Below are positions 1 through 7,884 of a stretch of 64,000 nt of DNA, piece after piece. This DNA is from Bdellovibrionales bacterium RIFOXYC1_FULL_37_79 (lineage in GTDB: Bacteria; Bdellovibrionota; Bacteriovoracia; Bacteriovoracales; Bacteriovoracaceae). The first letter of the stretch is position 1. Each line of letters begins with the position of its first letter. The notes under the pieces were generated by a model. The model was not told the origin of the DNA and did not search any database. It saw only the letters and a list, made by a program, of their open reading frames with translations. The DNA lies in the NCBI GenBank assembly GCA_001770015.1, contig MEQB01000064.1, positions 95,107-159,106 on the forward strand, in the 5' to 3' direction. The position numbers were made by a program, and so were the translations under genes.

Positions 1-699
1 GTGGGAGGTAGCCGGGGAAAGCTGACTGGAAGAATCGAAAGCCGGGCGGGTTGTCCTAATAGGGTGGTTCCCTATTATTCAAGAATGGAGATTGATAAAG
101 AAAAGAAATTAAATGGTAAAATGTTAGAGATGTTTTGGGTTGATCCTTTGGATGCGTTTTTTTTGCAAATACAGGGATCAGGCACCGTTTTAGTGGATGA
201 AAAAGAGTTTCGGATTGGATATGCCGGCCAAAATGGACGAGAGTATGTATCAATTGGCAAGCATATGACAGAGATCATTCCTCCAGATGAAATGAGCTTG
301 CAGAAAATTGAAGCACACCTTAGAACTTTGCCCAAGGAAGTCATGGAGAAGTTTTTATTTATTAATCCCAGCTATGTTTTTTTTAAACCACTGAGAAATG
401 GGCCGCTTACCACCTCTGGGGCAGAGGTTTATCCTGGGCGCACCATTGCCGTGGATAGTGCTCTTTTTCCTCTTGGTTCGCTAGCGTTTTTGAAATTTAA
501 AAAAATGGTGGCTTCTTCGGAAAAAGTGGAGATTTCACAAGAGGAAGAAGCGTCTCGTTTTGTTTTTGCCCACGATACCGGAGGGGCCATCAAAGGGCCT
601 GGAAGAGCTGATTTGTTTTGGGGAAGGGGTGATGAGGCTAAATTATTTGCAGGACATTTAAGGCATCTTGCTAATCTTTATTTTTTAGTACCCAGATAA
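1..699 (+). CDS. mltA: Membrane-bound lytic transglycosylase MltA, C-terminal part (truncated by window edge)
   Basis: The gene enters from the left; the GTG at position 1 is not a believable start because the protein already reads into a conserved core. MltA cleaves the MurNAc-GlcNAc bond of peptidoglycan to give 1,6-anhydro products, acting at the inner face of the outer membrane. Visible family motifs are VPYYSRMEID near residue 23, DPLDAFFLQIQGSG near 48, GYAGQNG near 73, and the C-terminal 3D domain with three Asp-containing segments (AVDSALFPLGS, AHDTGGAIKG, GRADLFWG). The second of these should carry the catalytic Asp. The signal peptide or lipobox lies outside the window. The family call is firm; cellular location is inferred from the family. 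Confidence 0.9.
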   Translation: MGGSRGKLTGRIESRAGCPNRVVPYYSRMEIDKEKKLNGKMLEMFWVDPLDAFFLQIQGSGTVLVDEKEFRIGYAGQNGREYVSIGKHMTEIIPPDEMSLQKIEAHLRTLPKEVMEKFLFINPSYVFFKPLRNGPLTTSGAEVYPGRTIAVDSALFPLGSLAFLKFKKMVASSEKVEISQEEEASRFVFAHDTGGAIKGPGRADLFWGRGDEAKLFAGHLRHLANLYFLVPR

Positions 700-715
700 T
701 AATGGGAATAAGTAC

Positions 716-744
716 TTGACTTACGCATTACTTACGCATAATAT
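716..744 (+). promoter_or_regulatory. Sigma70-type promoter of uvrA with an 11-bp tandem direct repeat
   Basis: A -35 TTGACT (716-721) and a -10 TAATAT (739-744) are separated by 17 bp, so transcription would start near 751. Most of the spacer is two copies of ACTTACGCAT (719-728 and 730-739), offset by 11 bp, which puts both copies on about the same helix face. This arrangement would suit an operator; a DNA-damage regulator is an inference from the gene it controls. Confidence 0.55.
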
Positions 745-789
745 TTTTATGTTTAAAAAATAAGAATCATATTAACTTTAGGTGACGTT

Positions 790-3624
790 ATTAAAACAGA
801 ACTTGATTATATTTTAATTAAAGGTGCCAGAGAGCATAATTTGAAAAATATTACGATCAAACTTCCGAAAAAGAAATTGATTGTGATCACCGGCGTGTCT
901 GGGTCAGGAAAATCTTCGCTGGCGTTTGATACAATATTTGCGGAAGGACAAAGAAGATATGTAGAATCACTTTCCTCTTATGCCAGACAATTCATAGGAC
1001 AAATGGAAAGGCCTAAGTACGACACTATTCATGGATTGTCTCCAACTATTTCCATTGAACAAAAATCCGCCAGTAAAAATCCAAGGTCAACGGTGGGTAC
1101 CATTACCGAAATTTATGATTATTTAAGAGTTCTGTTTGCACGAATTGGGGATCAATTTTGTGATAATTGCGCCAAGCCAGTGGGGAGAGGAAGTGCGCAA
1201 GAGATGGTTGAGCAAATATTGAAAATTCCACCCGGTCAAAAAATTATTATTTTAGCTCCTATAATTGAAAATCGAAAAGGGGAGCATCGGGAAAAATTAG
1301 AGGTTTTAAAAAAGGAAGGATTTGGCCGGATTAGAATAGATGGTGTTATTTTAAACTTGGAGGATGTTCAGAGTTTATCTAAAAATAAAAAGCACAATAT
1401 TGAGGTAGTAATTGATCGATTGATTATCAATGCAGGAATGAAAAAGCGGTTAACCGATTCGATTGAACTTGCTCTTAAGCATGGCCATGGCGATTTGATT
1501 ATTCACGTTGAAGATCGGGAAGATTTACGAATGAGCGAATCGAGTACCTGTTGTGGAAAGGCATATCCTGAGTTACATCCCAACTTGTTTTCATTTAATT
1601 CACCGCTTGGAATGTGTCCCGATTGTAATGGAATCGGCTCTCTTCTTTTAATGGACCCAGATAAAATAATTCCTGATAAAAATCTTTCGATACGTCAAGG
1701 AGCAGTGGTTCCATGGAAAAATTATTTTTTAGATTTTGAGGATAAAAAAAATAGTTGGGGGGTTTCTAGAATTCGGGCCATGCAAAAACAATGGGGAATG
1801 AATATAGATATTCCTTGGAAGGATTTACCTAAAAAAATTCAAAGCATGATTTTGTTTGGTCAAGGTGGTCAACAATTAAAAGTTAACTGGCAATCGGAAA
1901 ATTTTAAAGGAGAGGTAAATGCTAATCATGAGGGATTGGTACATACTATGATGAGAAGGTATAAACAAACCACTTCGGAATCGGCTAAAAAATATTATGC
2001 CAAATTTTTATCTGATAAACCTTGTAATACTTGCCATGGAAAAAGATTAAGGTCGGAGGCTTTGAGTGTTAAAATTGAAGGCAAATCAATCAACGATGTA
2101 ACCAATATGTCCATTGGGGAGGCATTCACTTTTATAAAAAATTTAAACCTCACCGGCAATAAAAAAATTATTGCTAGCGAATTATTCAAGGAAATTAATG
2201 GTAGGTTGTTATTCCTGGTTAACGTCGGCCTTGATTACCTATCCTTAAATCGCTCCGGGCCTACTTTGTCGGGCGGAGAATCACAGAGGATAAGACTGGC
2301 TTCCCAAATAGGTTCAGAGCTTACCGGGGTTTTATACATTTTGGATGAACCATCCATCGGGTTACATCAAAAAGACAACGCTAAACTGATCAAGACCCTT
2401 AAACATCTGAGAGATATTGGGAATACATTGATGGTGGTTGAACATGACCAAGAAACCATGGAATCCTCTGATTGGATTGTGGATATTGGGCCTGGCGCTG
2501 GACATTTAGGGGGACAGGTGGTGGCGCAGGGAACGCCTGCTAGTATTAAAAAAAATAAGCACTCACTGACCGGAAGGTATTTGTCAGGGAAAAAAAACAT
2601 TGAGGTCCCTCCAGTTACTAGATCACTTAAGTCAAAATATTTAGAAATTATAGGGGCCACCCAGAATAATTTACAAAATATTGACGTGCAAATTCCGCTT
2701 GGTATTTTTGTGACCATTACGGGTGTTTCAGGTGCGGGCAAATCATCTTTAATTAATCAAATACTTTTTCCAGCACTTTCCCAAAAGTTGAATAATTCCC
2801 AAGTGGAAATTGGAAAGCATAAAACCATCAAAGGGCTGCAATATCTGGACAAGATTATTAACATTGACCAAAAACCCATTGGTCGAACGCCCAGAAGTAA
2901 TCCAGCGACCTATACCAAAGTTTTTGATCATATCCGGGATTTATTTGCACTTATACCTGAATCAAAGGAGAGAGGGTATAACAAGGGGCGATTTTCTTTT
3001 AATGTAAAAGGTGGCCGGTGCGAGCATTGTGAGGGGGATGGTTTTATAAAAGTTGAAATGCATTTTTTGGCAGATGTTTATGTCCCTTGCGAAAAGTGTA
3101 ATAGCAAAAGGTTTAATCAAGCCACCCTCGAGGTTTTATATAAAGGTCATTCCATTGCGGATGTCTTGGAGCTTTCTGTCTTGCAGGCCTTTGAACTTTT
3201 TAATCATCATCTTCATATCAAAACCATATTAAAAACGCTTATTGATGTAGGCCTTGGTTATATAAAACTAGGCCAATCTGCGACGACGCTTTCGGGAGGA
3301 GAAGCTCAAAGAATTAAACTCGCCAGAGAGTTGGCCAAGAGGGCAACGGGGGATACTTTGTATCTTTTGGATGAACCAACCACCGGTCTTCATTTTCAAG
3401 ATATCAAAATGCTTTTAAAAGTATTAAACCGCTTAGTGGATGCGGGTAATTCTGTGCTTGTGATTGAACACAACCTTGATGTAATTAAATCCGCCGACTG
3501 GGTAATAGACATGGGACCTGATGGTGGAAAAAAAGGTGGAAGAATTATAGCAGAGGGGACTCCGAGAGAGCTTACAAAATTTAAGGAGAGTTACACTGGG
3601 CAGTTTTTAAAAAAGGTGTTGTAG
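790..3624 (+). CDS. uvrA: UvrABC excinuclease subunit A (UvrA)
   Basis: UvrA is the damage-sensing dimeric ATPase of nucleotide excision repair and loads UvrB. Seen: first Walker A GVSGSGKSS, zinc-finger pairs CDNC, CPDC and CNTC, signature LSGGESQRIRLASQIG with LYILDEPSIGLH, second Walker A GVSGAGKSS, zinc module CEHCEGDG...CEKC, second signature LSGGEAQRIKLA with LYLLDEPTTGLH. The first ATG/GTG/TTG in frame is TTG 841, but the conserved N-terminal element YILIKGAREHNL lies upstream of it in the same open frame, which is closed by TAA at 754. I therefore place the start at ATT 790, preceded by AGGTGA (780-785); this gives 944 residues, close to the usual length of about 940. If TTG 841 is used, the protein lacks the first beta-strand of the ABC domain. 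Function is certain, start is not. Confidence 0.93.
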   Translation: MKTELDYILIKGAREHNLKNITIKLPKKKLIVITGVSGSGKSSLAFDTIFAEGQRRYVESLSSYARQFIGQMERPKYDTIHGLSPTISIEQKSASKNPRSTVGTITEIYDYLRVLFARIGDQFCDNCAKPVGRGSAQEMVEQILKIPPGQKIIILAPIIENRKGEHREKLEVLKKEGFGRIRIDGVILNLEDVQSLSKNKKHNIEVVIDRLIINAGMKKRLTDSIELALKHGHGDLIIHVEDREDLRMSESSTCCGKAYPELHPNLFSFNSPLGMCPDCNGIGSLLLMDPDKIIPDKNLSIRQGAVVPWKNYFLDFEDKKNSWGVSRIRAMQKQWGMNIDIPWKDLPKKIQSMILFGQGGQQLKVNWQSENFKGEVNANHEGLVHTMMRRYKQTTSESAKKYYAKFLSDKPCNTCHGKRLRSEALSVKIEGKSINDVTNMSIGEAFTFIKNLNLTGNKKIIASELFKEINGRLLFLVNVGLDYLSLNRSGPTLSGGESQRIRLASQIGSELTGVLYILDEPSIGLHQKDNAKLIKTLKHLRDIGNTLMVVEHDQETMESSDWIVDIGPGAGHLGGQVVAQGTPASIKKNKHSLTGRYLSGKKNIEVPPVTRSLKSKYLEIIGATQNNLQNIDVQIPLGIFVTITGVSGAGKSSLINQILFPALSQKLNNSQVEIGKHKTIKGLQYLDKIINIDQKPIGRTPRSNPATYTKVFDHIRDLFALIPESKERGYNKGRFSFNVKGGRCEHCEGDGFIKVEMHFLADVYVPCEKCNSKRFNQATLEVLYKGHSIADVLELSVLQAFELFNHHLHIKTILKTLIDVGLGYIKLGQSATTLSGGEAQRIKLARELAKRATGDTLYLLDEPTTGLHFQDIKMLLKVLNRLVDAGNSVLVIEHNLDVIKSADWVIDMGPDGGKKGGRIIAEGTPRELTKFKESYTGQFLKKVL

Positions 3625-3656
3625 TGCCTCCCTAAGAGGTACGGCTTAACTTTTGG

Positions 3657-3693
3657 TTGACAATACTCCATATTTACGTGTATAATATGGAGT
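3657..3693 (+). promoter_or_regulatory. Consensus promoter overlapped by a 10-bp inverted repeat, leaderless configuration
   Basis: TTGACA (3657-3662) and TATAAT (3681-3686) are exact consensus boxes with an 18-bp spacer. A perfect inverted repeat, ACTCCATATT (3665-3674) and AATATGGAGT (3684-3693), spans the spacer and overlaps the -10. The expected transcription start falls at about the ATG at 3695, so the mRNA would be leaderless, and no Shine-Dalgarno sequence is present. A repressor bound to the palindrome would cover the -10, so autoregulation or silencing is likely by inference. Confidence 0.8.
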
Positions 3694-3694
3694 A

Positions 3695-4864
3695 ATGTAT
3701 GCAAGAATAGCGAACCTGTTAAAGTCACATCACTTTTTTTTATTTGGAGCACGTGGTACTGGAAAAACCACTTATTTAGACAATCTTTTTTTAAATCAAA
3801 AGAATTGTTTAAAAATTGATCTTTTGGATTGGGAGTTAGAAGAGAGATACGCCAAAGGTTCCAGTCTTTTAATCGAAGAAATTGAATCAAAGAAAGAAAT
3901 AAAATATGTAATTATTGACGAAATTCAAAAAATCCCAAAGCTTCTTGATACCATCCATCAATATATTCAAAAAAATAAAAATAAAAAGATATTTATCCTC
4001 ACTGGTTCTAGCGCTAAAAAATTAAAACACGGTGGAGGAAATTTACTGGCAGGACGTGCCTTCGTCTATTATTTATTCCCTCTCACCTTCTTGGAGCTGG
4101 GAACTGATTTTCGCTTGGATACTTACTTGCAAATGGGAGGATTGCCCGAAGTTTATTCGTTTAATAATAATAAAATAATGCAATTAAAATTTCTTAAAAC
4201 ATATTCACATACCTACCTAAAGGAAGAAATTTGGGCCGAACATTTTATAAAAAACCTTGATCCTTTCAGAAAATTTTTAGAGCTGGCAGCCGCTGCCAAC
4301 GGAGAAATTATCAACTATTCAAAAATGGCCAGGCAAATTGGCGTTGATACCAAGACTGTCCAATCATATTTTCAATTATTAGAAGAAACTTTGATCGCAT
4401 TTATTATAGAACCATTTTCGACTTCAATTCGTAAAAGATTAATAAAATCCTCTAAATTTTATTTTTTTGACTTAGGCGTAAAGCGGGCGCTTGAACAAAC
4501 TCTCTCGATTGAGTTATTGCCTCAAACCTTTGCTTATGGAAAGGCCTTTGAACATTTTATTATCACCCAGATTATTTATTTAATTCATTACCTAGAAAAT
4601 GATTTTTCCCTCTATTATCTAAAAACCGAGGCCGGAGTTGAAATTGATCTCATCCTACAGAAACCCAGCAGGGAGCTCCTCTTGATTGAAATTAAATCCA
4701 CCAAAGAAGTGATGAATGAGGACATTAAAAGTCTTTGTGAAATACATGCCGATTTACCAAAATCCAAGGCATATCTACTTTCTCTCGATAAAATTTCTAG
4801 AAAAATTAAAACTGTTCATTGTTTACATTGGCAAGAAGGAATTAAAAAGATTTTAAATTGTTAG
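3695..4864 (+). CDS. AAA-type ATPase with C-terminal DUF4143 (nuclease-fold) domain
   Basis: This belongs to the widespread, poorly understood family of AAA_14/DUF4143 proteins. Visible are Walker A FGARGTGKTT (about residues 18-27), Walker B YVIIDEIQKIP (about 71-81), sensor-like ILTGSSAKKLK, an arginine-rich GRAFVYYLFPLTFLEL stretch, a helix-turn-helix-like segment NYSKMARQIGVDTKTVQSYFQLLEE read in parts between residues 208 and 232, and a C-terminal part with GVEIDLIL and LLLIEIKST, which resembles a PD-(D/E)xK nuclease core. The length of 389 residues is typical. It stands alone behind its own promoter. These genes move frequently between genomes; defence or partition roles have been suggested, but the substrate is unknown, so no function is asserted. 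Confidence 0.85.
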   Translation: MYARIANLLKSHHFFLFGARGTGKTTYLDNLFLNQKNCLKIDLLDWELEERYAKGSSLLIEEIESKKEIKYVIIDEIQKIPKLLDTIHQYIQKNKNKKIFILTGSSAKKLKHGGGNLLAGRAFVYYLFPLTFLELGTDFRLDTYLQMGGLPEVYSFNNNKIMQLKFLKTYSHTYLKEEIWAEHFIKNLDPFRKFLELAAAANGEIINYSKMARQIGVDTKTVQSYFQLLEETLIAFIIEPFSTSIRKRLIKSSKFYFFDLGVKRALEQTLSIELLPQTFAYGKAFEHFIITQIIYLIHYLENDFSLYYLKTEAGVEIDLILQKPSRELLLIEIKSTKEVMNEDIKSLCEIHADLPKSKAYLLSLDKISRKIKTVHCLHWQEGIKKILNC

Positions 4865-5045
4865 TCTTTCCTACAGAGTATCTCCGTTTATAACATTGCG
4901 CTGGAATTTTTGTTTTTTCTAATGTCAATTGAAATTGACTGAAAGTTTTTTAGTTCGGGTGTTATTTCACATAAAAGTTAGTTAAGATAAATCAAGAAAT
5001 TAAGTATTCATTGAATTGGTCTTACCTCTTGGTGAAAATCTCGAA

Positions 5046-5906
5046 CTAGCCTTTACTTTTCTTTTTAGTTTTTGACTTAAGCGCTTTCTTGGTTGAAGTT
5101 GGAAGATAACTTTCACTTGTTACAACTTTTTTTCCTGTGTTCTTTTCTAGTTCAATTTTTGCTTTTTTTGCAATACCACCACCGATCTTGGAAGCCACTT
5201 TGTTTTCTTCCATTCCTACTGCGTTGCTTGTTTCTGCAATTTGTCTTGTTGAAAGTTCCGCAAGTGCTGTAAAGATTAGCTCTGCCTCATTCATGTGATC
5301 TCTAAGATTTTGAATCTTCAGTCCTTTTAACTTCTCGTGTTGTTTTATTGAAACATCGGCCCACTCTTCATGAATAAGATTAGTGAGAATGGCATATTCT
5401 TCTTCTTTTTTTATATCATGATCTTTCCAATAATCCGTGAGCTTATTTCTGGTTTCTTGTCCCATCATACGCTGCTGTATCCACTTCTCACTTCGTCCAT
5501 GTTTTTGCCAAAATTCTCTAGCTCGATCTACTGAACGAGCAGGATCAGCAATATCTTGCATACGTTCATATCCAACTTTAGCAAGCCATAATTTGATAGG
5601 CTCGGCCTTTGGACTTGGAACTGATTGAATTAAACGTAAAAGAGTCTCTGCATCTGCAACATCGGTAAGATATTTTTTTCCATCAGAAGCTTCTAATTTC
5701 AGTCGGTGACAACTTGTCACCGACTGACTTCCTTCCTTATTAAGACGTTCCTTTAGCTTATTCCAATATTTTCTTGCTGTTTGGTAATTGGATTGGTCTA
5801 CAAGGACTTGGACAATATCTATAATTGAAAAATACCATTTTTCAGTTCGCTCATCATAGATTCTACGAATTTTATAATTTTCAAAAACGGCCAATGAATT
5901 TTGCAT
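5046..5906 (-). CDS. Bro-N domain, phage-antirepressor-like protein
   Basis: A 286-residue protein with an N-terminal Bro-N-like DNA-binding region (about residues 5-115: IRRIYDERTEKWYFSIIDIV, then ARKYWNKLKERL) followed by the conserved block SPKAEPIKLWLAKVGYERMQ and RAREFWQKHGRSEKWIQQRM. The C-terminus is strongly basic (KKALKSKTKKKSKG), as expected for a nucleic-acid-binding tail. Bro-N proteins occur in phages and as chromosomal accessory genes; some act as antirepressors. No other phage gene is near, so a domesticated or freely moving accessory gene is likely. The start ATG at 5906 is preceded by AAGGAGATTAAAAT, a good ribosome-binding site. The function is not established. Confidence 0.8.
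   Translation of the reverse strand: MQNSLAVFENYKIRRIYDERTEKWYFSIIDIVQVLVDQSNYQTARKYWNKLKERLNKEGSQSVTSCHRLKLEASDGKKYLTDVADAETLLRLIQSVPSPKAEPIKLWLAKVGYERMQDIADPARSVDRAREFWQKHGRSEKWIQQRMMGQETRNKLTDYWKDHDIKKEEEYAILTNLIHEEWADVSIKQHEKLKGLKIQNLRDHMNEAELIFTALAELSTRQIAETSNAVGMEENKVASKIGGGIAKKAKIELEKNTGKKVVTSESYLPTSTKKALKSKTKKKSKG
5699..5727. repeat. 29-bp perfect palindrome inside the Bro-N gene
   Basis: Two 14-bp arms (5699-5712 and 5714-5727) are perfect reverse complements around a single central base at 5713. The inner part reads CGGTGACAA-C-TTGTCACCG. It lies wholly within coding sequence and encodes the family-conserved QSVTSCHRL segment. It could be a self-binding operator, a strong mRNA hairpin or a recombination site; the sequence alone does not decide. 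Confidence 0.75.
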
Positions 5907-6018
5907 ATTTTAATCTCCTTAATCAAAGATTTAACTATTATTTCACAAAGTAGACAACTTGACTTGCATCTCGGTTAGGAGAAAATGAGATATTTCATTT
6001 TTGATATCTGTGGATTAG

Positions 6019-6120
6019 TTATATTTTCTTTTCTACAAATTTTTGAACGGTTCTTATAAAATCAATTGCACCGACATTTGAATCATCTTCATTGGACGTG
6101 ACTAAATAGAAACCAACGAT
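6019..6120 (-). pseudogene. Possible 3' remnant of an unidentified gene
   Basis: On the minus strand an open stretch of 33 codons ending in TAA (6021-6019) reads IVGFYLVTSNEDDSN and then GAIDFIRTVQKFVEKKI. It has the alternating beta and amphipathic-helix pattern of a real C-terminus, but it has no start codon, and an in-frame stop lies just upstream at 6121-6123. An adjacent frame continues upstream as KIYLGRDNLKLQNFESNNM, as expected if a single frameshift broke a longer gene. I do not recognise the family. This may be chance; the stretch is short. Confidence 0.25.
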
Positions 6121-6158
6121 TTACCATATTATTACTTTCAAAATTTTGTAATTTTAAA

Positions 6159-6407
6159 TTGTCTCTTCCCAGATATATCTTAGGTAATTTTACGAGAACC
6201 GAATCCGATGAAGTTAATGAAGATGGTTCTACTGACGGTGATGAAGATGATCTGATTGATCCAGAGGATCCAACACCCATTCCGGAGCCGACCATTGATC
6301 TTACTCCAGATGAAGATTCAATTTGTGATAATATTTTATTTGATCCAAATGATCCTTCAACCTGGCCTGAAGATCTGACTTGGGAAGATTTAGAGCCTTG
6401 TATTTGA
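6159..6407 (+). CDS. Small acidic hypothetical protein
   Basis: An 82-residue ORF starting at TTG 6159, extremely rich in Asp, Glu and Pro (DEDDLIDPEDPTPIPEP, PNDPSTWPEDLTWEDLEPC), with two cysteines near the C-terminus. No signal peptide, no clear ribosome-binding site and no family are recognised. The frame is open back to the TGA at 6099, so it may be the tail of a decayed secreted or lipoprotein gene. A strong rho-independent terminator lies 30 bp after the stop on the same strand, which supports transcription through it. It could equally be a gene remnant. Confidence 0.4.
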   Translation: MSLPRYILGNFTRTESDEVNEDGSTDGDEDDLIDPEDPTPIPEPTIDLTPDEDSICDNILFDPNDPSTWPEDLTWEDLEPCI

Positions 6408-6437
6408 TACTTAATGAAATCTAAAAATAGGAATTAG

Positions 6438-6478
6438 GAAGATCCCTTTATATCAGGACGATATAAGGGGATCTTTAT
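6438..6478 (+). terminator. Rho-independent terminator after the acidic ORF
   Basis: GATCCCTTTATAT (6441-6453) pairs with ATATAAGGGGATC (6461-6473) with one G-U pair and a 7-nt loop; flanking A/T bases extend the stem and TTTATT follows on the plus strand. The minus-strand side lacks a T-run, so it serves plus-strand transcription. Confidence 0.7.
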
Positions 6479-6556
6479 TAGACTTACAAAAATAAGTCAG
6501 TTCTTCTTAGAATTAAAAAAATATTTTTCATGATTTTAATCCTTTAATTTCCCAAT

Positions 6557-7768
6557 TTATAAATATGCACTTTCGCCATGTAGAGCGGCATCTAGGCCTT
6601 CGGTTTCTTCATCTTCATCAACTCTTACTTTGGTGACCATGTTAATAAGTTGTAACATGACATATGTAAAAATAAATGCATAGAGGGATGCGCCGAGGAC
6701 AGCAATCGATTGCTTTAAAAAGAAATGGAAATTTCCATAAATCAGGCCATCAGTGGCTGCCGGATTGATAGCGCTTGAACCAAATACGCCTAGTAATATA
6801 ACACCTAGGACGCCACCAACACCATGAACGCCCCAAACATCGAGGGCATCATCCCATTTCTTTTTATTTTTATACATAACGGCTAGATAACAAGCGATTC
6901 CTGCGCAGATTCCAACGATGGCTGCCGATTGAATCGAAATAAAACCAGCTGCCGGAGTAATGGTTGCAAGACCGGCAACCGAACCGGTTAATAGGCCTAC
7001 AAATTTCGGTTTCTTCTCTCGTATCCAGTCGATAATCAGCCAGGTGCAACCGGCAAAGGATGCAGCGATATCGGTGTTTAAAAAGGCCAGTCCGGTGATG
7101 GCATCTACTTGAAGCTCGGAACCGGCATTAAAACCATACCATCCAAACCATAAAAGACCTGTGCCAAGGGCCACTAGGGGAATGCTATGGGGACCATGCT
7201 CGGTGACTTTTCTTTGACCAATAAAAAATACGGAAGCCAGGGCGGCCATGCCTGCTGTCGCGTGGACTACGATTCCACCTGCAAAATCCAAGACTCCCCA
7301 TTGTTGAAGTAATCCTCCACCCCAAACCATATGGACGAATGGAAAGTAAACAAAGAGTAACCACAGGTTTAAAAAAATCATGTAAGCACCAAAACGAATC
7401 CGGTTGGTGAATGCGCCAGTAATTAATGCCGGAGTGATGATAGCAAACATCATTTGGTAGGCAATAAAAACAAATAATGGGATCTGGTTATTGCCGGTGA
7501 AGGCATCATTTAAACTTATACCTGTTAAAAAAGCATGGTCAAGGTTTCCAATTATTCCGCCGATATCGCCACTAAAACAAAGCGAGTATCCCACACAAAA
7601 CCACATAACCGTGGTCGTACACATGGATACAAAACTTTGAATCATAATTGCCAAAACATTTTTTCTGCCCACTAATCCGCCATAAAAAAAAGCCAGACCT
7701 GGGGTCATTAACATAACTAGGCTGGTTGCCAGTAGCATGAAACCAGTATTTCCGGGTTGGAATGTCAT
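6557..7768 (-). CDS. amt: Ammonium transporter (Amt/MEP/Rh family)
   Basis: A polytopic inner-membrane ammonium channel of 403 residues with about 11 transmembrane helices. Family signatures are visible: GGLVGRKNVLA, FVHMVWGGG, the first pore-histidine segment DFAGGIVVHATAGMAAL, GTGLLWFGWYGFNAGS, and the second pore-histidine segment VWGVHGVGGVLG. The C-terminal tail is short and acidic (DEDEETEGLDAALHGESAYL), resembling the cytosolic tail used for GlnK control, but no glnK/glnB gene is adjacent, which is unusual for amt. The ATG at 7768 is preceded by AAGGAGA. It faces away from the two-component pair upstream by about 115 bp and could share control with it; that is inference. Confidence 0.93.
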   Translation of the reverse strand: MTFQPGNTGFMLLATSLVMLMTPGLAFFYGGLVGRKNVLAIMIQSFVSMCTTTVMWFCVGYSLCFSGDIGGIIGNLDHAFLTGISLNDAFTGNNQIPLFVFIAYQMMFAIITPALITGAFTNRIRFGAYMIFLNLWLLFVYFPFVHMVWGGGLLQQWGVLDFAGGIVVHATAGMAALASVFFIGQRKVTEHGPHSIPLVALGTGLLWFGWYGFNAGSELQVDAITGLAFLNTDIAASFAGCTWLIIDWIREKKPKFVGLLTGSVAGLATITPAAGFISIQSAAIVGICAGIACYLAVMYKNKKKWDDALDVWGVHGVGGVLGVILLGVFGSSAINPAATDGLIYGNFHFFLKQSIAVLGASLYAFIFTYVMLQLINMVTKVRVDEDEETEGLDAALHGESAYL

Positions 7769-7884
7769 AATGTCTCCTTGTAAATTAATAAAAAAATATC
7801 ATTTTGAATGATATTAAAACTTTTCAGGTGCATTTCATCAATCAGGATTTTCCTGGGAATGGATAGGAAATTCCTTACTGGTTT

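Noticed and set aside
3625..3660. Hairpin CCTC/GAGG after uvrA
   Set aside because: Four-base stem without a T-run directly after it; not supported as a terminator.
6089..6295. 68-residue minus-strand ORF opposite the acidic ORF
   Set aside because: Its N-terminal Ser/Gly part is the mirror of the acidic coding strand; only its end may belong to a broken gene, reported separately.
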